DNA of 17,842 nt from Rhodoferax sp. Its GTDB lineage: Bacteria > Pseudomonadota > Gammaproteobacteria > Burkholderiales > Burkholderiaceae_C. The stretch is from the NCBI GenBank assembly GCA_021737905.1, contig JAIPDA010000013.1, positions 1-17,842 on the forward strand. Direction: 5' to 3'. Within the stretch, counting starts at the first letter, position 1; each line of letters starts with the position of its first letter. A model generated the notes under the pieces. That model was not told the DNA's origin. It was given only the letters and a program-made list of their open reading frames with translations, and searched no databases. The position numbers were made by a program, and so were the translations under genes. Positions 6,694 through 13,961 of the stretch are shown here, piece by piece.

Positions 6694-7431
6694 CTAACCC
6701 ATGTGCAAGCCACCGTTGAGGGAGAAGTCGGCGCCGGTGGCGTAACCGCCTTCGTCCGAGGCAATCCAGGAAATGATGGAGGCGATTTCTTCCGGTGTGC
6801 CCAGCCGCTTGGCGGGCACGCCGGCAACGATTTTCTCCAGCACGTCCGGACGGATCGACTTGACCATGTCGGTGCCGATGTAGCCCGGGCTGACGGTGTT
6901 GACGGTGACGCCTTTGCTGGCGAGTTCTTGCGCCAGCGCCATGGTGAAGCCGTGCAAGCCGGCCTTGGCGGTGGAGTAGTTGACCTGACCGAACTGGCCT
7001 TTTTGGCCGTTGACCGAAGAAATATTGACCACGCGTCCGAAGTTCGCTTCGATCATGCCTTCGATCACCTGCTTGGTCACATTGAACATGCTGTTGAGGT
7101 TGGTCGAGATGACGGCGTCCCAGTCGGCCTTGCTCATTTTGCGGAACTGGCCGTCGCGCGTGATACCCGCGTTGTTGACCAGCACGCTGACTTGGCCGTG
7201 CTCAGCTTTGACCTTGTCAAAGGCAGCCACCGTGGATTCCCAGTCGCCGACATTGCCCACCGAAGCGTAAAAGCTGTAGCCCAGTGCTTTTTGTTCATCC
7301 AGCCATTTGCCGGCGTCGCGGGTAGGCCCGCATCCGGCAATCACCTTGAAGCCGTCTTTGGCCAGTCGCTGGCAAATAGCCGTTCCAATGCCGCCCATGC
7401 CGCCGGTAACGTATGCGATTTTTTGTGTCAT
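6694..7431 (-). CDS. phaB: NADPH-dependent acetoacetyl-CoA reductase PhaB
   Basis: PhaB reduces acetoacetyl-CoA to (R)-3-hydroxybutyryl-CoA, the second step of poly-3-hydroxybutyrate synthesis. The 245-residue product is a short-chain dehydrogenase with the Rossmann motif TGGMGGIG (9-16), NNAG (86-89) and the catalytic triad S139, Y152, K156 in NISSVNGQKGQFGQVNYSTAKAG (136-158), one residue off the Cupriavidus necator numbering. The C-terminal SPGYIGTDMV (181-190) is also typical. GGAG lies eight bases before ATG 7431. It is the last gene of phaC-phaA-phaB, 44 bases after phaA. A fatty-acid FabG is less likely given the PhaB-specific motifs and the operon. Confidence 0.95.
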   Translation of the reverse strand: MTQKIAYVTGGMGGIGTAICQRLAKDGFKVIAGCGPTRDAGKWLDEQKALGYSFYASVGNVGDWESTVAAFDKVKAEHGQVSVLVNNAGITRDGQFRKMSKADWDAVISTNLNSMFNVTKQVIEGMIEANFGRVVNISSVNGQKGQFGQVNYSTAKAGLHGFTMALAQELASKGVTVNTVSPGYIGTDMVKSIRPDVLEKIVAGVPAKRLGTPEEIASIISWIASDEGGYATGADFSLNGGLHMG

Positions 7432-7475
7432 TTGTGCTCCATTGATTTTTATTGAAAAACTGATCTAACCTAAAT

Positions 7476-8654
7476 TCATCGCTCCAGTGTGAGGGCCACC
7501 CCCATGCCGCCGCCTATGCACAAGCTGGCGATGCCTTTCTTCGCATCGCGGCGCACCATCTCGTGCAGCAGCGTCACCAGAATGCGGCAACCGGACGCAC
7601 CGATCGGGTGGCCGATGGCAATCGCGCCACCGTTGACGTTGACTTTGCTGGTGTCCCAGCCCATTTCTTGGTTGACCGCGCAGGCCTGGGCGGCAAAGGC
7701 TTCATTGATCTCCAGCAGGTCCAGGTCTTGCGCTTTCCAGCCGGCGCGTTGCAGGGCTTTGGTGGACGCGGGCACCGGGCCCATGCCCATGAAGGCCGGG
7801 TCCAGGCCGCTGGTGGCGTAGCTGGCAATGCGTGCCAAAGGTTTGAGCCCGAGGGCCGCTGCCTTTTTGGCCGTCATGACCATGACCGCGGCAGCGCCGT
7901 CGTTGATGCCCGAGGCGTTGCCGGCCGTCACGCCACCGGCTTTGTCAAAGGCCGGGCGCAGGCCGGCCAAGCCTTCGGCGTTGGTTTTGCGGTTGATAAA
8001 TTCGTCAGCGGCAAAAATGATCGGGTCACCCTTTTTCTGGGCAATCGAGAACGGCACGATCTCGTCTTTGAACTTGCCGGCGTCTTGCGCGGCAGCGGCC
8101 TTGGTCTGGCTGGCCAGCGCCAGCGCGTCCTGCATGGCGCGGTCAATGCCGTATTTTTTGGCCACGTTTTCGGCAGTGATGCCCATGTGGTACTGGTTGT
8201 AGACGTCCCACAGGCCGTCCACGATCATGGTGTCGACCATCTTCCAGTCGCCCATTCGCTGGCCCTCGCGCGAACCATTGAGCACATGCGGCGAAGCGCT
8301 CATGTTTTCCTGTCCGCCGGCAATCACAATGTCGCTGTCGCCAGTCGCTACCGATTGCGCGGCCAGCATGACGGCTTTGAGACCCGAGCCGCAAACAGCG
8401 TTGATGGTCAGACCTGGAATGGCGTGCGGGAAACCGGCCTTGACGACCGACTGACGCGCCGGGTTCTGTCCTACACCAGCGGCCAACACCTGACCCATGA
8501 TGACTTCACCGATCTGCTCAGCAGACAGGCCCGAACGCTCCAGCACAGCCTTGATGACAGCAGCGCCCAGCTCGGTGGCAGGCGTCTTGGCCAGCGATCC
8601 ACCAAACTTTCCGACGGCGGTACGGGCTGCTGAAACAATAACGATGTCATCCAT
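7476..8654 (-). CDS. phaA: Acetyl-CoA acetyltransferase (beta-ketothiolase) PhaA
   Basis: PhaA condenses two acetyl-CoA into acetoacetyl-CoA, the entry step to PHB. The 392-residue product has the full biosynthetic thiolase signature: the acyl-accepting C88 in NAVCGSGLKAV (85-95), GGQENMS (113-119), NEAFAAQ (317-323), H349 in GGAIAIGHPIGASG (342-355), and the proton-transfer C379 in SLCIGGGMG (377-385). Length and numbering agree with C. necator PhaA. AAGGAA lies eight bases before ATG 8654. It sits between phaC (68 bases upstream) and phaB (44 bases downstream) on one strand, so a single transcript is likely. Confidence 0.96.
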   Translation of the reverse strand: MDDIVIVSAARTAVGKFGGSLAKTPATELGAAVIKAVLERSGLSAEQIGEVIMGQVLAAGVGQNPARQSVVKAGFPHAIPGLTINAVCGSGLKAVMLAAQSVATGDSDIVIAGGQENMSASPHVLNGSREGQRMGDWKMVDTMIVDGLWDVYNQYHMGITAENVAKKYGIDRAMQDALALASQTKAAAAQDAGKFKDEIVPFSIAQKKGDPIIFAADEFINRKTNAEGLAGLRPAFDKAGGVTAGNASGINDGAAAVMVMTAKKAAALGLKPLARIASYATSGLDPAFMGMGPVPASTKALQRAGWKAQDLDLLEINEAFAAQACAVNQEMGWDTSKVNVNGGAIAIGHPIGASGCRILVTLLHEMVRRDAKKGIASLCIGGGMGVALTLER

Positions 8655-8722
8655 TTTTCTATTTCCTTAGGTTGATAAGCTGTGTGATGAGAGCATGAAC
8701 GCTGCGCCCGCTACGTGAGAGC

Positions 8723-10435
8723 TCAGGCCTTGGCCTTGACATAACGACCCGGCGCAGGCTCAAGGGCTTTGTATTTTCGACTGCCATAGCTTTTAGGTGC
8801 CGCAATTTGCGGGCCCGCATGACGCTTGAGCCATGCCGCCCAATCAGGCCACCAGCTGCCGGCGTGCTCTGTTGCATCCGCCAGCCAGGCTTGATGGGAC
8901 ACAGGCAGTTTGTCGCCAATCCAGTGGGAACGCTTTTTCTTGGCGGGCGGATTGATCACGCCGGCAATATGACCCGACGCACCCATGACAAAACGCCTGG
9001 GGCCTTTGAGCACCTGGGTCGAGGCGTAAGCGCCGCCTATCGGCACGATATGGTCTTCCCGCGAGCCATAGATGTAGACGGGCATATCAAGCTTTGACAG
9101 GTCAATTTTTTCACCGCAAACCGTGAGCTTGCCACGCTTGACCAGGCTGTTCTCAAAGTAGGTGTTGCGAAGGTACCAGGCGTAAAAAGGCCCGGGCAGG
9201 TTGGTAGAGTCACTGTTCCAATACAGCAAGTCAAACGGCGGCGGCGTTTCACCTTTGAGGTAGTTGCCGACCACGTAATTCCAGACCAGGTCATTGGGGC
9301 GCAAAAAGCTGAAGGTCGAGGCCAGGTCCTGGCCTTTGAGCAGACCGCCGCTGCCCATTTGCATTTCGCGGAATTTCACGGCCGTCTCGTCAATGAAGAT
9401 GTCCAGGATGCCGGTGTCCGAGAAATCCAGCAAAGAGGTCAGCAGGGTCAGGCTGGCCACCGGCTTTTCGCCGCGCGCAGCCAGCACGGCCAGCGCAGTG
9501 CTCAAAATGGTTCCGCCCACACAAAAGCCCAATGCGTTGATGTCTTTGGCGCCGGTGATCTCTTGCGTGACAGCTATCGCCTGGATAGCGGCATGCTCGA
9601 TGTAGTCGTCCCAGGTTTTGTCCTGCATGGACTCGTCGGGGTTGCGCCAGCTGACCACAAAAGTGCGGTGCCCCTGCGCGACGGCGTAGCGAATCAATGA
9701 GTTTTCGGGCTGCAGGTCCAGGATGTAAAACTTGTTGATGCAAGGCGGCACCAAGAGGAAAGGCTTTGCATGCACCTTGGCGGTGAGCGGCTTGTACTCG
9801 AGCAGCTGGAAAAATTCGTTTTCAAAGACCACAGCGCCTTCGGTGGTGGCGACGTTTTTTCCGACCTCAAAAACGCTTTCATCGGTCATGGAGACATGGC
9901 CCTGGCGCATATCGTGCATCAGATTTTGCAAACCCTGGGCAATGCTCTGGCCCTGGGTGTCCAGTGCTTTTTTCTGCGCCTCTGCATTCAAAGCCAGAAA
10001 GTTGCTCGGGGCGCTGGCTGCCAGCCACTGCTCTACGGCAAAGCGCACCCGCGCGCGGGTTTTTTCATCGCCTTCAACGGCTTCCGCCAGGCCCATCAGT
10101 GCCTGCGCGTTGATCATGTAGCTGGCAGCGCAAAAATGCGCGACAGGGTTGCTGTTCCACGCCTCGCCGGCAAAGCGGCGGTCGGCCACAGGCTTGAGCT
10201 GGGCTGCCTCGGCCGAGATGCCGGAGTTCCACAAGTCACCGGCCTGCTGCAGGTAGGACTGCTGGATTTCCAGCAGTTTGGCCGGGTCTAATTGCAAGCC
10301 GGCAAAAGGGTCTTTGACAGCCGGCACGCCTTGCATCAGTACGCTGGGCACGCTGTCCATGGCCTTTTGCATGCCTTGACTCAGGCTGTCTTGAAATTGC
10401 TGGGCCAGTTGCGCCCAGTTTGCGTCAGAATTCAT
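8723..10435 (-). CDS. phaC: Class I poly(3-hydroxyalkanoate) synthase PhaC
   Basis: PhaC polymerises (R)-3-hydroxyacyl-CoA into polyhydroxyalkanoate at the granule surface. The 570-residue product fits class I (about 560-620) and has the lipase-like box GFCVGGT (303-309) with catalytic C305, D461 in GSREDHIVP (457-465), and H489 in GASGHIAGV (485-493). The N-terminal domain (1-100) is variable, and conserved PHA synthase blocks such as LLVPPCINKFYILDLQP (227-243) and GHRTFVVSWRNPD (255-267) follow. The ATG at 10435 has GAGGAGA four bases upstream. It is the first gene of phaCAB; a 124-base divergent intergenic region separates it from a plus-strand membrane protein gene. No PhaR, phasin or depolymerase gene is in the window. 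Confidence 0.96.
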   Translation of the reverse strand: MNSDANWAQLAQQFQDSLSQGMQKAMDSVPSVLMQGVPAVKDPFAGLQLDPAKLLEIQQSYLQQAGDLWNSGISAEAAQLKPVADRRFAGEAWNSNPVAHFCAASYMINAQALMGLAEAVEGDEKTRARVRFAVEQWLAASAPSNFLALNAEAQKKALDTQGQSIAQGLQNLMHDMRQGHVSMTDESVFEVGKNVATTEGAVVFENEFFQLLEYKPLTAKVHAKPFLLVPPCINKFYILDLQPENSLIRYAVAQGHRTFVVSWRNPDESMQDKTWDDYIEHAAIQAIAVTQEITGAKDINALGFCVGGTILSTALAVLAARGEKPVASLTLLTSLLDFSDTGILDIFIDETAVKFREMQMGSGGLLKGQDLASTFSFLRPNDLVWNYVVGNYLKGETPPPFDLLYWNSDSTNLPGPFYAWYLRNTYFENSLVKRGKLTVCGEKIDLSKLDMPVYIYGSREDHIVPIGGAYASTQVLKGPRRFVMGASGHIAGVINPPAKKKRSHWIGDKLPVSHQAWLADATEHAGSWWPDWAAWLKRHAGPQIAAPKSYGSRKYKALEPAPGRYVKAKA

Positions 10436-10465
10436 GTTGTCTCCTCAATCTGCGTGAAAGCGATG

Positions 10466-10479
10466 GTCTTTAAAAAGAC
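10466..10479. promoter_or_regulatory. Palindrome in the phaC leader
   Basis: GTCTTT-AA-AAAGAC is a perfect 6-bp inverted repeat 30 bases before the phaC start codon, in the divergent intergenic region. A second short one, GCAGA (10486-10490) / TCTGC (10501-10505), lies beside it. These could be operators for a PHA regulator, but I know of no consensus that they match. I could not find a convincing sigma-70 promoter for phaC here. Confidence 0.3.
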
Positions 10480-10559
10480 TCTGTTGCAGATTTAGCTTAT
10501 TCTGCCTTGCTGACTGTGCACGCGTTTAGTTTCTTTAACCTGACTATGCCCTAACTTTG

Positions 10560-10871
10560 ATGTACCTGACCGCAATTGCATGGATTTATGTCGTGCTGAT
10601 GATGAGCGTCGCTGAAGCCACCAGCAGCAACGGCACTGTTTTAGGTGCCTTGATGACATTTTTGCTGTACGGCGCCTTGCCGCTGGCACTGGTGATGTAT
10701 GTGATGAACACGCCAGCCCGCCGTCGCAAGCTCAAGGCCAAAGCGCTTGCCGAAGACAGTCTCAGAGAGCCAGCCCAGCCCCCCGAGCCGTCAAATCTGC
10801 CAGATGCAAGCGGCCATGCGGCCGGTGCTGTGCCCGAGGGCAGTGTCGCGGCGGTGCGAAAAGAAGCTTGA
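10560..10871 (+). CDS. Conserved small membrane protein, function unknown
   Basis: A 103-residue protein with two predicted transmembrane helices, about residues 2-20 (YLTAIAWIYVVLMMSVAEA) and 27-48 (GALMTFLLYGALPLALVMYV), followed by a basic TPARRRKLKAKA (51-62) and a Pro/Ala/Glu-rich, probably disordered tail. From memory, similar proteins with the same N-terminal pattern are common in Burkholderiales, without known function. The ATG at 10560 is chosen because it directly precedes the hydrophobic start; a TTG one codon earlier is possible. No Shine-Dalgarno is evident. The last 27 codons overlap the 3' end of pgeF on the other strand by 81 bases. It is divergent from phaC, which alone does not imply a PHA role. 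Confidence 0.75.
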   Translation: MYLTAIAWIYVVLMMSVAEATSSNGTVLGALMTFLLYGALPLALVMYVMNTPARRRKLKAKALAEDSLREPAQPPEPSNLPDASGHAAGAVPEGSVAAVRKEA

Positions 10872-11627
10872 AGGCTGGCGCACAGTGCACCAACCGGGGC
10901 TGCCGTCGTTGCCGTACACCCCGGCAATGCCCAGGGCATGCAGTTTGAGCCGGGCCAGCCCCGCCAAGTCAGCCAGGTATTTGGCTGAAGAGCCAGTCAG
11001 CAGTTCAAAATAAGCGCCAGAGCCCGGATGCCAGGCTTCAAAAGCCGCTTTCACCTCAGCGCCCACTTCAAAGGCGCCGGGCCCTATGCAAGGCCCCAGC
11101 CAGGCAATGGTTCTTTGCGCAGCCTGCGCCTGGCTTTGCCCGGCCAGGTCGGCAAAGCGGCTGAAAACAGTGCCCAACACACCTGCCGACGAACCTGGTA
11201 AGCCCCCTGCCCCCAGACCGGCCAGGCCGCGCCAACCGGCATGGGCTGCAGCCACCACAGGCAGGTCAAGGTGCGCCAGCAAGACCGGCAGGCAGTCAGC
11301 CACCATGACGGTGCAGCCCAGACCACGCTGGCGCGTGACGGCTGCATCCGCCTGCGGGTCGCTGAGGTCCAGGCTTTGGGCTTCGAGCACGGCCACCTGC
11401 TCGCCATGCACCTGACGCAAAAAAACAGGCCGGCAAGCCGTAGCCAAAGCCAGAGTTTGCCGGTTGGCCGCCACCCGGGACGACGCATCCTGCACATGAT
11501 CTCCCAGGTTCAGGCTGTCCCAAGGCGCGGGTGATTGACCGCCGGCCCGGCTGGTGAACACAGCGCGAACCCCGCCGGGCGCAGGCCACTGTGGAATCAA
11601 CCATTCGGGGTGCCAGTGCGTGTTCAA
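10791..11627 (-). CDS. pgeF: Peptidoglycan editing factor PgeF (DUF152, polyphenol oxidase-like)
   Basis: PgeF (YfiH/YlmD family) is a cytosolic metal-dependent enzyme thought to remove wrongly incorporated residues such as L-Ser from UDP-MurNAc precursors; older labels are laccase-like or polyphenol oxidase. The 278-residue product has the zinc ligands H74 in RQVHGEQV (71-78), C112 in ADCLPVLL (110-117) and H129 in AAHAGWRG (127-134), followed by GPCIGPGAFEVG (about 176-187) and the C-terminal SFFSHRRDTALGHSTGRMAA. The only start that keeps the conserved N-terminal WLIPQWPAPG is a TTG at 11627 with no Shine-Dalgarno. It lies nine bases after the maiA stop and in the same reading frame, so translation probably depends on maiA (reinitiation or, less likely, readthrough). 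The 3' end overlaps a plus-strand gene by 81 bases. Confidence 0.92.
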   Translation of the reverse strand: MNTHWHPEWLIPQWPAPGGVRAVFTSRAGGQSPAPWDSLNLGDHVQDASSRVAANRQTLALATACRPVFLRQVHGEQVAVLEAQSLDLSDPQADAAVTRQRGLGCTVMVADCLPVLLAHLDLPVVAAAHAGWRGLAGLGAGGLPGSSAGVLGTVFSRFADLAGQSQAQAAQRTIAWLGPCIGPGAFEVGAEVKAAFEAWHPGSGAYFELLTGSSAKYLADLAGLARLKLHALGIAGVYGNDGSPGWCTVRQPSSFFSHRRDTALGHSTGRMAACIWQI

Positions 11628-11636
11628 GGGGTTTTT

Positions 11637-12272
11637 CTACTCGTTGTCCGGGCAGGCCGAGGGTTGGGCCTGGGCAAACGCCGGCAAAGCCATGCAAGCC
11701 TCAAAAGCCGCCATGGTGCGCGGCAAACCCGTCAAGTTCACCTCAAAGCGTTGGGCGTTGAAGATCTGCGGCACCAGGCAGCAGTCGGCCAGGGTCGGGG
11801 TCTGACCGTAGCAGTAAAGAGAAGGCGGCAACTGGGCCAATTGACGTTCAAAGGCTTGCAGGCCGGTGCGGCACCAATGGTGGTACCAGCCGTTTTTGGC
11901 GGCTTCGTCAATTTTCAGCTCCCTGACCAGGTGCTTGAGCACGCGCAGGTTGTTGAGGGGGTGTATTTCACACGCCACCGACTGCGCCAGCGCCCGCACT
12001 TTGGCCCGTCCCAGCGCATCGCCCGGTAACAGGGGCGGGCTGGGATGGGCTTCGTCCAGGTACTCGATGATGGCCATCGATTGCGACAGACGCTCGCCAT
12101 CGGTTTCCAGAAGTGGCACCAGGGTATCGACCGACAAATCTGCAAAGGGCGGTTTTTGATGGTCGCCGCGATTCAAATGCACCGGCACGTAGTCGTAAGC
12201 CAGCCCCTTGAGATTGAGCGCAATGCGCACCCTGAAGGACGCCGAGGACCGGTAGTAACTGTGTAACTTCAT
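11637..12272 (-). CDS. maiA: Zeta-class GST: maleylacetoacetate or maleylpyruvate isomerase
   Basis: A 211-residue zeta-class glutathione S-transferase. Members isomerise maleylacetoacetate to fumarylacetoacetate (tyrosine catabolism) or maleylpyruvate (gentisate pathway) using glutathione. The N-terminal thioredoxin fold begins SYYRSSASFRVRIALNLKG (5-23), in which S9-S10-A11 replaces the SSC active motif of eukaryotic enzymes; Ala here is usual in bacterial homologues. ETDGERLSQSMAIIEYLDE (about 61-79) is the glutathione-binding helix. ATG 12272 is preferred over an in-frame GTG five codons upstream because homologues begin MKLxSY. No Shine-Dalgarno is visible. No homogentisate or gentisate pathway genes are nearby, so the substrate cannot be decided. 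pgeF follows after nine bases. Confidence 0.88.
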   Translation of the reverse strand: MKLHSYYRSSASFRVRIALNLKGLAYDYVPVHLNRGDHQKPPFADLSVDTLVPLLETDGERLSQSMAIIEYLDEAHPSPPLLPGDALGRAKVRALAQSVACEIHPLNNLRVLKHLVRELKIDEAAKNGWYHHWCRTGLQAFERQLAQLPPSLYCYGQTPTLADCCLVPQIFNAQRFEVNLTGLPRTMAAFEACMALPAFAQAQPSACPDNE

Positions 12273-12328
12273 ACTGAAAGGATACACGCGGCATCCGCTA
12301 AACGGGCAGGCCGTGCAGCCGGGGCTGG

Positions 12329-13738
12329 TCAGTAACTGCCATGGTCGCGTGCCATGCTTTCAAACTTGGTGATGCGGTTCAAGAAAGTCAGCTTGACGGT
12401 GCCGGTCGGGCCGTTACGCTGCTTGCTGATGATCACCTCGGCAACACCGGGCTCTTTGCAGGCTTCTTTGGTGTAGTACTCGTCGCGGTAAATGAACATG
12501 ATGACGTCGGCATCCTGCTCGATCGCACCGGACTCACGCAAGTCACTCATCATGGGCCGTTTGTCTGTGCGCGACTCGACGCCACGGCTGAGCTGCGACA
12601 AAGCGAGTACCGGGCATTGCAACTCTTTGGCCAGCATTTTCAGGCCGCGTGAAATCTCGCCCACGGCAGTGGCGCGGTTTTCTTCATTCATGCTGCTCGA
12701 GACACTCATGAGCTGCAGGTAGTCGACCACAATCAAGCCCAGTTGGCCGAAGTGGCGAGACAACCGGCGGGCATTGGCGCGCAACTCGCTGACTGTCAGG
12801 CCAGGAGTTTCATCAATGTGCAAAGAAATATTGCGCAACTTCTCGATCGATTCGATCAGGCGCGGCCACTCCTCAGGGGACAGTTTGCCGGTGCGCAGAT
12901 GGCTCTGGTCAATGCGTCCGATAGAGCCGACGATACGCACCGCCAACTGAGAGGCACCCATCTCCATGGAGAACACGGCCACCGGCAGACCTTCGTTGAG
13001 CGCCACATGCTCTGCAATATTGATCGCCAGCGCTGTCTTGCCCATGGATGGTCGCGCCGCGAGAATGATCAGGTCGCCCTTCTGAAAGCCCGAGGTCTCG
13101 CGGTCCAGGTCATGAAAGCCGGTGGGCACGCCGGTGATGTCGTTGGGGTTTTTCGACATTTCAGTGACGCGGTCCAGCAAATCGACCACCAGCGTGTCCA
13201 TGCTGTGAAAGCCCTGCTTCATGCGCGAGCCCTGCTCGCCGATCTTGAAGATCTTCTGCTCAGCCTCGTCCAGAATCATGGCCACGGCCTTGCCCTGCGG
13301 ACTGAAAGCCTGGGTCGCGATCTCGTCACTGGCCTTCACCAGCTTGCGCAGGATGGAGCGCTCTCGCACGATCTCCGCGTAGCGACGAATATTGGCCGCG
13401 CTCGGCACGTACTGCGCCAGAGAATTGAGATAGCCCAAGCCGCCTACATCGTCGGCCTTGCCCTGAGATTGCAAATGTTCATAGACCGTGATGACATCCG
13501 CCGGTTTGCTGGCGTTGATCAGTGCGCCCACCGCGGCATAAACAAGTTTGTGCTCATAACGGTAAAAATCCTCGTCCACCAGCAGATCGCCCACCCGGTC
13601 CCAAGCGCTGTTGTCCAGCAGCAAGCCGCCCAGAACGCTGGACTCGCCTTCAATGGAATGCGGGGGTACGCGCAACTGGGCTATTTGCCGGTCTGGGCTG
13701 AAGCTGGCGTTGTCAAGAGCAGAAAGTACGGCGGACAT
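12329..13738 (-). CDS. dnaB: Replicative DNA helicase DnaB
   Basis: DnaB is the hexameric 5'-3' helicase of the replication fork. The 469-residue product has the N-terminal primase-interacting domain (27-130; PHSIEGESSVLGGLLLDN at 26-43), a linker, and a RecA-like ATPase domain with GVPTGFHDLDRETSGFQKGD (203-222), Walker A ARPSMGKTA (228-236, K234), the catalytic FSMEM (256-260, E259), Walker B LIVVDYLQLM (335-344, D339) and the late SRGVESR and DLRESGAIEQDADVIMFIYR blocks. No intein is present. AGGA lies ahead of ATG 13738. It follows the rpsF-priB-rpsR-rplI operon, as in many proteobacteria, but a terminator and a leader of about 170 bases with tandem repeats separate them, so an own promoter is likely. 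Confidence 0.97.
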   Translation of the reverse strand: MSAVLSALDNASFSPDRQIAQLRVPPHSIEGESSVLGGLLLDNSAWDRVGDLLVDEDFYRYEHKLVYAAVGALINASKPADVITVYEHLQSQGKADDVGGLGYLNSLAQYVPSAANIRRYAEIVRERSILRKLVKASDEIATQAFSPQGKAVAMILDEAEQKIFKIGEQGSRMKQGFHSMDTLVVDLLDRVTEMSKNPNDITGVPTGFHDLDRETSGFQKGDLIILAARPSMGKTALAINIAEHVALNEGLPVAVFSMEMGASQLAVRIVGSIGRIDQSHLRTGKLSPEEWPRLIESIEKLRNISLHIDETPGLTVSELRANARRLSRHFGQLGLIVVDYLQLMSVSSSMNEENRATAVGEISRGLKMLAKELQCPVLALSQLSRGVESRTDKRPMMSDLRESGAIEQDADVIMFIYRDEYYTKEACKEPGVAEVIISKQRNGPTGTVKLTFLNRITKFESMARDHGSY

Positions 13739-13798
13739 GGATTTCCTGAGAAGACAGCCATGTTAATGCCACAGCACGCAATGACCTCGGGATAAGTC

Positions 13799-13807
13799 TG
13801 TGGACAA
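13799..13807 (-). promoter_or_regulatory. DnaA-box-like site upstream of dnaB
   Basis: TTGTCCACA on the minus strand differs from the DnaA box TTATCCACA by one base. A partial second copy (TTATCC) follows about four bases downstream. The site lies 61 bases before the dnaB start codon, beside the tandem repeats. DnaA control of dnaB would make sense but is inferred only from the motif. Confidence 0.4.
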
Positions 13808-13852
13808 GTGGTGCAGCACCGGTGTAAATGTGGTGCGATTCCGGTGTAAATG
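13808..13852. repeat. Two tandem 22-bp repeats upstream of dnaB
   Basis: GTGGTGC, four variable bases, then CCGGTGTAAAT occurs twice with a period of exactly 22 bases: the first unit at 13808-13829 and the second at 13830-13851, with the following G also shared. The variable bases are AGCA and GATT. An exact two-turn period with a conserved outer part and variable core suggests tandem binding sites for one protein on the same face of the helix. Confidence 0.75.
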
Positions 13853-13860
13853 CTTAGGCT

Positions 13861-13874
13861 AGGGGTCATCCCCT
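13861..13874. repeat. Short GC hairpin in the dnaB leader region
   Basis: AGGGG-TCAT-CCCCT is a perfect 5-bp stem with a 4-base loop. There is no U-tract on either strand, so it is not a typical terminator. It sits between the rplI terminator and the 22-bp repeats. Confidence 0.35.
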
Positions 13875-13907
13875 GCGGCACACCGGCGCGCACGAGCGCC
13901 GCATTGA

Positions 13908-13933
13908 AAAAGCCGCTCCAGAGAGCGGCTTTT
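13908..13933 (-). terminator. Rho-independent terminator after rplI
   Basis: An 11-bp perfect stem AAAAGCCGCTC / GAGCGGCTTTT with a 4-base loop. Read on the minus strand it ends in a run of five T, the direction expected 28 bases after the rplI stop. It should end the rpsF-priB-rpsR-rplI transcript before dnaB. The plus-strand T-run is four bases, so weak bidirectional function is possible. Confidence 0.9.
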
Positions 13934-13961
13934 CAAGAAGCGCAGCTGCGCTAAGAAAGGC

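Noticed and set aside
6380..6694. Minus-strand open frame (104 codons) opposite tumA and in the spacer after phaB
   Set aside because: No ribosome binding site or recognisable motif; most of it is antisense to the well-supported antitoxin gene.
6628..7455. Plus-strand open frame (275 codons) opposite phaB
   Set aside because: It mirrors phaB codon structure and has no family features.
7563..8633. Long plus-strand open frame (356 codons) opposite phaA
   Set aside because: It is a shadow of the thiolase gene, which has every catalytic motif on the other strand; the plus-strand product is Gly/Arg/His-rich with no recognisable domain.
12314..12330. GC-rich potential hairpin after dnaB (CAGC-CGGG-GCTG)
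   Set aside because: Only four base pairs with no U-tract; no support as a terminator.
12743..13795. Long plus-strand open frame (350 codons) opposite dnaB
   Set aside because: It is antisense to the conserved DnaB coding sequence and has no recognisable domain or ribosome binding site; composition explains the open frame.
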